Source: CAYVUV01 sp964455095 (lineage in GTDB: Bacteria; Desulfobacterota; Binatia; HRBIN30; CADEER01). Taken from it: 9,306 bases of DNA. The notes below the pieces were generated by a model. That model ran no database searches. It was not told the origin of the DNA and saw only the letters and a list, made by a program, of their open reading frames with translations. The stretch spans positions 1 through 9,306 of the forward strand of contig CAYVUV010000113.1 of NCBI GenBank assembly GCA_964455095.1. Direction: 5' to 3'. The translations under genes were made by a program, and so were the position numbers. Below, piece after piece: positions 1 to 6,062 of this stretch; position 1 is the first letter of the stretch, and each line of letters begins with the position of its first letter.

Positions 1-141
1 GCGATCCTGCGGCCGGCCGGGCGCATTACGCACGAGGAGATGGATGCCGGCCGCCAGTGCGGGGTCTGCCACAACGGCAGGGACGCGAGCGACGTCAAAG
101 AGGACTGCGATTCCTGCCATCAGGGCGAGGACGACTCATGA
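1..141 (+). CDS. c-type multihaem cytochrome (c7/c3-like), 3' end only
   Basis: The frame is open from the first base to a TGA at 139-141, giving the last 46 residues of a protein that starts outside the window. Two haem-attachment motifs are visible, CGVCH at residues 20-24 and CDSCH at 36-40. A histidine at residue 11 lies in a HEEM context typical of the distal ligand in short-spaced class III/c7 cytochromes. Haem proteins of this type sit in the periplasm and carry electrons between membrane quinone oxidoreductases and soluble or outer-membrane acceptors. The stop overlaps the start of the iron-sulfur gene by the ATGA arrangement, so this is probably the electron-accepting subunit of the same complex. 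The total number of haems, the signal peptide and any lipid anchor cannot be seen. Confidence 0.85.
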   Translation, partial: AILRPAGRITHEEMDAGRQCGVCHNGRDASDVKEDCDSCHQGEDDS

Positions 142-887
142 GCGTCGGACTGCTCTTCGATGCGACGCGCTGCATCGGCTGCGGCGCGTGCAGCGCGGGA
201 TGCAAGGAAGCGAACGGGCTGCCGCTGCCGATCGAGCCCGAGACCACGGCGTACACCTGGACCGTGGTCGAGGAGGTCGGCGGGGTGAACGTGCGCCGCC
301 TCTGTTTTCATTGCGCCGAGCCGACCTGCGTCTCGGTCTGCCCGGTGGCGGCGCTGACCAAAACGGCCGCCGGGCCGGTCGTCTACGATGCGGAGCGCTG
401 CATCGGCTGTCGCTACTGCATCATGGCCTGCCCATTCGGCGTGCCGAAGTACCAGTGGGACCGTCCCATCCCGGTCGTCGGCAAGTGCATCCTGTGCGCC
501 GGCCGCGTCGAACAGGGCCTGCCGACGGCCTGCGCGCAAGTGTGCCCGACCGGGGCGACCCTGTTCGGCGAACGCGACGCGCTGCTCGGCGAAGCGCACG
601 CGCGCATCGCGGCGAGCCCCGACAGCTACGTCGACCACGTGTACGGCGAAACCGAGGCCGGCGGCACCTCGGTGCTCATGGTCTCCGGAGCTCCGTTCGA
701 GCAACTCGGCATGCGCGTCAACGTGCCGCGGCAGCCGCTGCCGCTGCTCACCTGGCAGGTCCTGTCGAAGATTCCGTCCTACGTCGCCGTCGCGGGCGCC
801 TTTCTCTTCGGCATTCACTGGATCACGCAGCGGCGCGACGAAGTGCGTGCCTATGAGGCGGCGCGCGACGAGGAGAAAGAGCCATGA
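138..887 (+). CDS. HybA/NrfC-like protein with four [4Fe-4S] clusters and a C-terminal membrane helix
   Basis: This 249-residue ferredoxin-type subunit would pass electrons between a membrane quinone-binding partner and a cytochrome. Sixteen cysteines form four cluster sets: C12, C15, C18, C22; C56, C59, C64, C68; C88, C91, C94, C98; and C117, C120, C132, C136. The third and fourth sets match the HybA/NrfC/DmsB spacing. A hydrophobic stretch at about 213-229, followed by arginines, gives a single C-terminal anchor as in HybA. I chose the ATG at 138 because the first cluster motif starts ten residues later and the ATG overlaps the cytochrome stop. An upstream GTG at 57 only adds arginine-rich sequence out of the cytochrome frame. 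No twin-arginine signal is visible, unlike E. coli HybA, so the side of the membrane is uncertain. The stop overlaps the next start by ATGA. Confidence 0.93.
   Translation: MSVGLLFDATRCIGCGACSAGCKEANGLPLPIEPETTAYTWTVVEEVGGVNVRRLCFHCAEPTCVSVCPVAALTKTAAGPVVYDAERCIGCRYCIMACPFGVPKYQWDRPIPVVGKCILCAGRVEQGLPTACAQVCPTGATLFGERDALLGEAHARIAASPDSYVDHVYGETEAGGTSVLMVSGAPFEQLGMRVNVPRQPLPLLTWQVLSKIPSYVAVAGAFLFGIHWITQRRDEVRAYEAARDEEKEP
871..875 (+). promoter_or_regulatory. ribosome binding site of the HybB-like gene
   Basis: AGGAG lies 8 bases before the ATG at 884, inside the end of the iron-sulfur gene. It supports this start and independent initiation as well as coupling through the ATGA overlap. Confidence 0.7.
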
Positions 888-2032
888 TCGCGGTCGATGG
901 CGCGCACGGCGCCGCGCGCCGCGTCGGCTTCTGGCCGGCGGTCTGCGCGGTCCTGCTGGCGCTCTTCGCGGCCGTCACCGTGCTGCGCTTCTCGCGCGGG
1001 CTCGGCGCCGTCACCAACTTGAGCGACCGCTTCCCCTGGGGCCTCTGGGTCGGGTTCGACGTCCTGTGCGGCGTCGGCCTGGCGGCGGGCGCCTTCACGC
1101 TCACCGCCATCGTGCACATCTTCAACCTGCGCCGCTTCGAGCCGATCGTGCGTCCGACCGTCCTCACCGGTTTTCTCGGCTATTTGCTGGTCATCACCGG
1201 GCTGCTCTTCGATCTCGGCCAGCCGTGGCGCATCTGGCACGCGCTGGTGTTCTGGAACCCGCACTCGGTGATGTTCGAGGTGGCGTGGTGTGTGATGCTC
1301 TACACCGCCGTGCTGGCGCTGGAGTTCGCCCCCGTCGTGCTCGAGCGCCTGCGGCTGGAACGGCCGCGGCGCGTGCTGCGCGCGGTGGCGACGCCGCTGG
1401 TGATCGCCGGGGTGATCCTGTCGACCCTGCACCAGTCGTCGCTCGGCTCGCTCTACCTGATCGTCCCCGCCAAGCTCCACCCGCTCTGGTACACGCCGCT
1501 GCTGCCCTATCTCTTCCTGATCTCGGCGATCGGCGCGGGCATCGCCATGACCATCCTCGAGTCCCACTTGAGCAAGCGGGCGTTCGGGCGCCAACTCGAG
1601 ATGGACCTGCTCGAGCCGCTGGCGCGCGGCATGGTCGTGGCGCTGGGGATCTACGGGCTGTTGCGCGTCATCATCATCACGCGCAACGGCTCCGCCGCGT
1701 TGCTCCTCCATCCAGGCTACGAGGCGTGGATGTTCCTGCTCGAGATGGGCGGCGGCGTGGTGCTGCCGGTCGTCCTGCTGCTCTTCGAACGCGTGCGCAC
1801 CAACCCGACCGGCCTCGTCGTCGCGTCGCTCTTCGCGGTGGCGGGTTTCGTCGCCAACCGACTGAACGTCAGCGTGACCGGCATGGAGGCCGCGGCGGGC
1901 GTGCACTACGTTCCCGCGTGGATGGAGGTCGCGGTCTCGCTCGGTCTGGTCGCGCTCGGCTTTGCGCTGTTCGCGACCGCCGTGCGCTACCTGCCGATCT
2001 TCCCCGAGCCCGCCCCCGAGCGCGCGAGCTGA
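884..2032 (+). CDS. HybB/NrfD-family quinone-interacting membrane subunit
   Basis: The product is 382 residues with about ten hydrophobic helices, roughly at 15-35, 56-80, 95-112, 127-153, 168-187, 201-224, 247-265, 282-302, 309-327 and 346-367. Length and helix number fit HybB-type polysulfide reductase/NrfD family proteins. Motifs I associate with HybB are present: the PWGLWVGFDV stretch at 51-60, NPHSVMFEVAW at 125-135 and LSTLHQSSLGSLY at 179-191. Family members bind menaquinol in the membrane and exchange electrons with a ferredoxin-like partner, here the gene just upstream, and they do not bind haem b themselves. With the upstream cytochrome this makes a likely menaquinone:cytochrome c oxidoreductase module comparable to Hmc, Qrc, Act or Geobacter Cbc complexes. 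No hydrogenase or molybdopterin catalytic subunit is visible. The direction of electron flow cannot be told from sequence. Confidence 0.93.
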   Translation: MIAVDGAHGAARRVGFWPAVCAVLLALFAAVTVLRFSRGLGAVTNLSDRFPWGLWVGFDVLCGVGLAAGAFTLTAIVHIFNLRRFEPIVRPTVLTGFLGYLLVITGLLFDLGQPWRIWHALVFWNPHSVMFEVAWCVMLYTAVLALEFAPVVLERLRLERPRRVLRAVATPLVIAGVILSTLHQSSLGSLYLIVPAKLHPLWYTPLLPYLFLISAIGAGIAMTILESHLSKRAFGRQLEMDLLEPLARGMVVALGIYGLLRVIIITRNGSAALLLHPGYEAWMFLLEMGGGVVLPVVLLLFERVRTNPTGLVVASLFAVAGFVANRLNVSVTGMEAAAGVHYVPAWMEVAVSLGLVALGFALFATAVRYLPIFPEPAPERAS

Positions 2033-2035
2033 GCC

Positions 2036-3919
2036 ATGCACACCCGCATCGGCCTGCAGATCGTCGCGGCGGTCGGCCTGGTCACGGCGCTCGGCATCGC
2101 TCTCCTCGCCACGGTCACGCTCGGCACGCACCGGCGCGAGATGATCGCGCAATTGACGCGCAGCGCCGACTTGCTCAGCGAGACGGTCAAACGCAGCACC
2201 GAGGACTACATGATCGAGAACCGGCGCGAGCCGCTGCGCCGGCAGATCGAAGCGATCGGCCGCGACGGGCGCATCGAGCGCGTGCGCGTCTTCAACAAGC
2301 AGGGGCGCATCGTCTTCTCGTCGGATGCGGGCGAAGTGGGGCAGACGCTCGACAAGCAGGCCGAGTCCTGTTTCGCCTGCCACGCCCAGGATCGGCCGCT
2401 CGAGAAGCCGCCGGTGCACGAGCGCGCGCGCATCTTCACGCCGCAGCCGGGCCACCGCATGCTGGCGATCGTCAACCCGATTCAGAACCAGCCGTCCTGC
2501 GCCCAGGCCGCCTGCCACGCCCACGGCGCCGGCGAGACGGTGCTCGGCGTCCTCGACGTGACCGTCTCGCTCGACGAGGTCGACCGGCAGATCGCGGCGA
2601 GCCGCAACCGCATCGTCGGCATGGCCGTCCTCGCTCTCGCCCTCACCGGCCTGCTGCTCTGGTGGCTCAGCCGGCGTCTGGTCAGCCGCCCGGTCGAGGC
2701 GCTCATGGCCGGAACGCGCCGCGTCGCGGCCGGCGATCTCACCACGACGATTCCGGTTGCGAGCCGCCACGAGCTCGGCGAGCTGGCACGGGCCTTCAAC
2801 GCGATGACGGCGCGTCTCTCGGAAGCCCAGCGCCAGCTCGCGCAAGCCGACAAGCTCGCCTCGGTCGGCCGCCTCGCCGCCGGGGTCGCGCACGAGATCA
2901 ACAACCCGCTCACCGGCGTGCTGACCTATGCGTCGCTGCTCGTCGAGCGCGCCAGGGACGACGCCGAGCTGCGCGGCGACCTCGAAGTGATCGTGCGCGA
3001 GACCAAGCGCTGCCGCGAGATCGTCCGCGGCCTGCTCGACTTCGCCCGCCAGACGCCGCCGCAACGCCAGCCGACCGACTTGAACGCCGTGGCGCGCCGC
3101 GCCGTGGCGGTGGTGATGAACCAGCTCCAGCTCAGTCACGTGGCGCTCGCCCTCGACCTGGCCGACGACCTGCCGCCGATCGACGCCGACCCCAACCAGA
3201 TGCAACAGGTGCTGGTCAACCTGGTTCTCAACGCCGCCGATGCCATCGGCGAGCGCGGCGGGACGATCCAACTCGCCACGCGCCGCACCCGGCTCGCGCC
3301 GCTCGGACACGAGCCCATCCGCCGCGCCGCCTGCCCGCAGGGGTGCGATCTGCTCGACACCGACCGGCGCGTCGGCGGGCTGCCCTCCATCCGCGTGCTG
3401 CGCCAGCGCCGCGGGCGCGAATGGGAGTTTTGCCTCGACCCTGTCTACGGCCGCTTCCGCCACGGCGCGGCCGAGCCGTGCGAGGAGGGCGTGGTCGCCG
3501 AGGCCGCGTGTCCGCGCTGCCGCACGTCATTGGTCGAACCGGACAGCCACTGCGAGCGCTGCGGCGCTCCGACCCTGGTCGTCCTCGGCCCGGCCGACGA
3601 GCCGATCCGGTGGTGCACGCGCACGGGCTGCGATTTCACCCGCTGGGAGTCGATCGAGCGGCGCGGTCCGCGGTCGGTGGTCGAGCTCGGCGTCGCCGAC
3701 GACGGACGCGGCATCGCGCGCGACGACCTGTCGAAGCTCTTCGAGCCGTTCTTCACGACCAAGGGCGTGCGCGGCACCGGGCTCGGGCTGGCGATCACCT
3801 GGGGAATCGTCGAAAGCCACGGCGGCACCATCGAGGTCGACAGCGAGGTGGGGCGGGGTAGCCGCTTCACGGTGCGGCTGCCGCTCGACGAGCCGCGCCA
3901 GGCGCGGGAGGCCGCATGA
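2036..3919 (+). CDS. membrane sensor histidine kinase with periplasmic haem-c motifs and a Cys-rich insertion in the ATPase domain
   Basis: This 627-residue kinase has a first membrane helix at about 7-29, a periplasmic sensor at 30-192, a second helix at 193-211, HAMP at about 212-264, and a dimerisation domain with phospho-acceptor H286 in GVAHEINNPL. The ATP-binding domain follows: N box around N395-N399, G1 box DDGRG at 555-559, F box EPFFTT at 570-575 and G2 box GTGLG at 580-584. The H-box style resembles NtrB-like kinases. The sensor contains CFACH at 112-116, a standard haem c site, and CAQAACH at 155-161, a CX4CH variant, so it may sense redox state, ligand or electron flow through haem. 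Between the N and G1 boxes lies an extra segment of about 130 residues (about 418-546) rich in cysteine pairs. The start is 3 bases after the HybB-like stop, without an obvious Shine-Dalgarno. The stop overlaps the receiver gene by ATGA, which makes that receiver a probable partner. Confidence 0.93.
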   Translation: MHTRIGLQIVAAVGLVTALGIALLATVTLGTHRREMIAQLTRSADLLSETVKRSTEDYMIENRREPLRRQIEAIGRDGRIERVRVFNKQGRIVFSSDAGEVGQTLDKQAESCFACHAQDRPLEKPPVHERARIFTPQPGHRMLAIVNPIQNQPSCAQAACHAHGAGETVLGVLDVTVSLDEVDRQIAASRNRIVGMAVLALALTGLLLWWLSRRLVSRPVEALMAGTRRVAAGDLTTTIPVASRHELGELARAFNAMTARLSEAQRQLAQADKLASVGRLAAGVAHEINNPLTGVLTYASLLVERARDDAELRGDLEVIVRETKRCREIVRGLLDFARQTPPQRQPTDLNAVARRAVAVVMNQLQLSHVALALDLADDLPPIDADPNQMQQVLVNLVLNAADAIGERGGTIQLATRRTRLAPLGHEPIRRAACPQGCDLLDTDRRVGGLPSIRVLRQRRGREWEFCLDPVYGRFRHGAAEPCEEGVVAEAACPRCRTSLVEPDSHCERCGAPTLVVLGPADEPIRWCTRTGCDFTRWESIERRGPRSVVELGVADDGRGIARDDLSKLFEPFFTTKGVRGTGLGLAITWGIVESHGGTIEVDSEVGRGSRFTVRLPLDEPRQAREAA

Positions 3920-4308
3920 ACGCCTGCGACGTGCTGGTGATCGACGACGAGGCGGTGGTGCGCGAGGGCGTGCGCCGCGTGCTCGAGGCGAACGGGTTGC
4001 GCGTCGCGACGGCGGCCGACGCGGCCGCGGGCCTCGCCCATCCGGCCCTCGCAGCCTGTCGCCTGGTGCTCTGCGATCTGATGCTGCCCGACGCTTCCGG
4101 CCTCGACGTGGTGCGCGAGATCGCGCGGCGCCGCCCCGGCCTGCCGGCCGTCGTGATCACCGGCTACGCGACGCCCGATCATGTCGCGCGCGCGCAGACC
4201 GCGGGCGCGGCCGGATTCCTCGCCAAACCGTTCGAGGCGAGCGAGCTGATGGACAGCGTGCGGCTGGCACTCGCGCGCCGGCCGCCCGCAAAGGAGGAAG
4301 GAACATGA
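3916..4308 (+). CDS. stand-alone CheY-like response regulator receiver
   Basis: The 130 residues consist of one receiver domain and nothing else. The acidic pair is D10-D11, the expected phospho-acceptor is D54 in LCDLMLPD, the switch threonine is T82 in VITGYAT and the conserved lysine is K104 in LAKPF. All catalytic positions are present, so it should be phosphorylatable, most likely by the kinase whose stop overlaps this start by ATGA. A GGGAGG at 3906-3911 could serve as a close-spaced ribosome binding site. There is no DNA-binding, enzymatic or methylesterase output, so it must work by protein contact or as a phosphorelay or phosphate sink. The stop again overlaps the next start by ATGA, and the next gene carries a second receiver with the same VITGYAT motif. 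Confidence 0.92.
   Translation: MNACDVLVIDDEAVVREGVRRVLEANGLRVATAADAAAGLAHPALAACRLVLCDLMLPDASGLDVVREIARRRPGLPAVVITGYATPDHVARAQTAGAAGFLAKPFEASELMDSVRLALARRPPAKEEGT
4291..4297 (+). promoter_or_regulatory. strong ribosome binding site of the receiver-GcvH fusion gene
   Basis: AAGGAGG ends 7 bases before the ATG at 4305. It is the strongest Shine-Dalgarno in the operon and fixes the start of the following gene, which otherwise shares a much longer open frame reaching back to 3240. Confidence 0.8.
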
Positions 4309-5417
4309 CCGTCCTGATCGTCCTGATGACTTTCGCCCTGTTCATCGCGGCCGACGCCCTCGTCCGCGCCGTGAGTCGGCGCCAGGCGGAGCTGCGTACG
4401 CGGCGGCAGCGTGAAGCGGCTTTGGAGACGTTGGTCCGCATCGAGTTCACGCACGAGGCGCCGAGCCTCAAGCGCGCCGAGGTGTCGGCGCCGAAGGCGC
4501 GCATCCTGGCGGTGGACGACGAGCCGATCGTGCTCGACGCGCTGCGCAAGGTGCTGGTGCTCGACGGGTACAACGTCGACACCGTCGAGAGCGGCCCGGA
4601 AGCGCTCGGGCTCGTGCAGCGCTGCGACTACGACTTCGTCTTCACCGACTTGAAGATGCCGGGCATGGACGGTGTCGAGGTGGTCAAGGGCGTGAAGCAT
4701 TTGCGTCCGGACGTCGACGTCGCCGTGATCACGGGATACGCGACGGTCGAGTCGGCGGTCGACACCATGCAGCACGGGGCGGTCGACTACGTGCAGAAAC
4801 CCTTCACCGCCGAGGAGCTCGGCGCCTTCGTCCGCCGCCTGCTGTTCAAGCGCCAGGCGCGGCTGGAGGCGCAGCGGTTGCCGCGCGTGCGCGTCGTCGC
4901 TCCGGCGTTCGCCGAGAAGGTGCGGCCCGGTGAGTTCTGCGTCCCCGGCGGCGCCTTCCTCTCCGACGGACACGCCTGGGCACGCATCGAGCCCGCCGGT
5001 CAGGTGCGCATCGGGCTCGACGACTTCGCGCGCCAGGCACTCGGCACGATCGAGCGCGTGGAGCTGCCGGACAAGGGCGCGACGCTGCAGCGCGGTGAGC
5101 CCCTTTTCACCCTGCACCGCGGTGGCGCGGCGGTGCGTTTTCTGGCTCCGGTCTCCGGCAAGGTGGCGCGGGTGAACAGCGAACTGCTCGCCCATCCCGA
5201 TTGGCTCGCGCAGAGCCCCTACGAAGGCGCGTGGGTCTGTCTGCTCGAGCCGGCGGATCTCGCCGGCCAGCTCGGCGCGCTGCGCATCGGCAAGCCGGTG
5301 GTCGACTGGTATCAAGCCGACATCGAGCGCCTGCGCCACCTGGGCGGCCAGGCTGTCGAGGGCGTGCCGCAGGTGGACTGGGGCACGTTGCAGACCGAGT
5401 TCTTCAACCGGCAGTGA
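4305..5417 (+). CDS. membrane-anchored response regulator fused to a GcvH-like domain lacking the lipoyl lysine
   Basis: The product is 370 residues. An N-terminal helix (about 2-20) is followed by a charged linker to about 62 and a receiver at about 66-183 with D71-D72, phospho-acceptor D115 in FTDLKMPG, T143 and K165. A domain at about 205-345 then resembles glycine cleavage H protein: it has an APVSGKVARVN hairpin at 281-291 and a following NPxLL-like SELLAHPDW stretch. In true GcvH the lipoylated lysine lies seven residues before the first A of APVSG. Here that position is G274, so lipoylation is not expected. The fusion suggests the H-like fold is used as a binding or signalling module under control of phosphorylation. 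The anchor would place the receiver at the inner membrane near the redox complex and kinase of the same operon. No DNA-binding domain is present. Confidence 0.9.
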   Translation: MTVLIVLMTFALFIAADALVRAVSRRQAELRTRRQREAALETLVRIEFTHEAPSLKRAEVSAPKARILAVDDEPIVLDALRKVLVLDGYNVDTVESGPEALGLVQRCDYDFVFTDLKMPGMDGVEVVKGVKHLRPDVDVAVITGYATVESAVDTMQHGAVDYVQKPFTAEELGAFVRRLLFKRQARLEAQRLPRVRVVAPAFAEKVRPGEFCVPGGAFLSDGHAWARIEPAGQVRIGLDDFARQALGTIERVELPDKGATLQRGEPLFTLHRGGAAVRFLAPVSGKVARVNSELLAHPDWLAQSPYEGAWVCLLEPADLAGQLGALRIGKPVVDWYQADIERLRHLGGQAVEGVPQVDWGTLQTEFFNRQ

Positions 5418-5437
5418 CCGGTTGAATCGGGCGGGGC

Positions 5438-5455
5438 GGGTTTTGCCCGGCAATT
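5438..5455 (+). repeat. direct copy of the outer-arm motif (copy A)
   Basis: This 18-base stretch matches the consensus GGGYTTTGCCCRRCAATT and differs at two positions from the copy at 5487-5504. An inverted, more diverged copy lies at 5635-5652. It sits 20 bases after the operon stop. A four-pair CGGG/CCCG hairpin within it is too weak to call a terminator. Confidence 0.6.
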
Positions 5456-5484
5456 GGTGCGGACCGTCTGGTTCCTCTCCCTCA

Positions 5485-5654
5485 GAGGGCTTTGCCCAGC
5501 AATTCCCACTCAGGTGTGCCACGGACGACGCCGACAATCACGAAACCACGAAAGAGCGAAAGCACGAATCACACCTCCGGATCAGAGTTTCGTGTTTTCG
5601 TACTGTCGCGCTTTCGTGATTCTCTGACGACGGCAATTGTTGGGCAAAGCTCTC
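5485..5654. repeat. nested imperfect palindrome, about 170 bp
   Basis: The outer arms at 5485-5507 and 5632-5654 are inverted copies matching at 20 of 23 positions. The inner arms at 5539-5570 and 5587-5618 are each made of four 8-bp units of the type CACGAAAG (left) or its complement CTTTCGTG (right), with AATC/GATT flanks, separated by a 16-base loop. The inner part is clearly more AT-rich than the surrounding genes. The element fills the gap between the operon end and the convergent 68-residue gene, and its right arm reaches that gene's stop codon. Similar CACGAAA-unit palindromes are, from memory, common between genes in related lineages. Folding into a large hairpin in DNA or RNA is inference. 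Confidence 0.75.
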
Positions 5655-5859
5655 ACCGGCGGAGACGACTGCGGTAGAGCGCCACCGCCGCCGCAAGCGC
5701 GGCGAGGAGCGCGCCGGCCAGTCCGACCCACTGCCAGAACGGTGCTTCCGTGAGCACCACAAGCGCCAGGCAGCCGATGACGGCGACGGCGAGAACATGA
5801 ACGGGCCCGAACAACGCGAGGATTTCTCGCCCGTCGGCGGATTCGATTCTGGCGCACAT
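5653..5859 (-). CDS. small two-helix membrane protein, function unknown
   Basis: The product is 68 residues with hydrophobic segments at about 17-37 and 43-62 and an arginine-rich end (YRSRLRR), which predicts two membrane helices with both termini inside. I chose the ATG at 5857-5859 because an AGGAG lies 8 bases upstream on this strand; an in-frame start ten codons earlier lacks that support. I do not recognise a family. The N-terminal MCARIESADGRE resembles the polar start of many small hydrophobic proteins and carries no motif. The gene converges on the upstream operon and is divergent from the secreted-protein gene at 6063. The real reading frame is supported by the hydrophobic pattern and ribosome site only. 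Confidence 0.6.
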   Translation of the reverse strand: MCARIESADGREILALFGPVHVLAVAVIGCLALVVLTEAPFWQWVGLAGALLAALAAAVALYRSRLRR

Positions 5860-6062
5860 GGCTCTTGCTCCTACGGAATTGGCGAGCATATCCGGTGCCG
5901 CGCCGCGTCACCCGGAAGACCAAGCGGGAGAGGGTGTTCCAGCTCTCGATGGTGAGACTCAGCCGGAGGGAATTTCGCGCCCCTGGGTTGGGTTTTCCCC
6001 CGCCTGGCGCTGCAGCCGGGGTCGGTTGCGCGCGAACTGATTCTCTGCGACGGTCAGCGCCC
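5860..6062. other. divergent intergenic region without a recognised signal
   Basis: This stretch separates the minus-strand small gene from the plus-strand secreted-protein gene, so promoters for both should lie here. On the minus strand a TATGCT hexamer near 5889-5894 could be a -10 element but has no good -35 partner. No Shine-Dalgarno is evident before 6063. Open frames through it have no domain-like content. Confidence 0.4.
5868..5872 (-). promoter_or_regulatory. ribosome binding site of the 68-residue membrane protein
   Basis: On the minus strand AGGAG lies 8 bases before the ATG. It decides this start over the in-frame one at 5889. Confidence 0.65.

Noticed and set aside
851..3463. Minus-strand open frame of 870 codons antisense to the HybB-like and kinase genes
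   Set aside because: The translation is dominated by Asp, Arg, His, Gln and Ala in low-complexity order, as expected for the complement of GC-rich genes, and has no motif.
388..3861. Plus-strand open frame of 1157 codons overlapping the redox and kinase genes
   Set aside because: Its translation is Arg/Ala/Pro-rich without domains, while the other frame over the same bases encodes intact iron-sulfur, HybB-like and kinase proteins. It is a shadow of high-GC third positions.
5406..5423. Hairpin AACCGG/CCGGTT around the stop of the receiver-GcvH gene as a terminator
   Set aside because: The stem has only six pairs, includes the stop codon in its loop and has no T-run.
4179..5537. Minus-strand open frame of 452 codons antisense to the receiver-GcvH gene
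   Set aside because: Same kind of antisense shadow; the plus frame has full receiver motifs and a strong ribosome site.
5422..5619. Short plus-strand frame with a NHETTKERKHE-like peptide in the intergenic region
   Set aside because: The peptide is simply the translation of the 8-bp CACGAAA units of the palindrome. This type of spurious peptide follows the repeat, not a gene.
5865..6062. Upstream extension of the secreted protein to an earlier in-frame start
   Set aside because: It would bury the signal peptide at residue 67 and adds an Arg-rich segment with no ribosome site.
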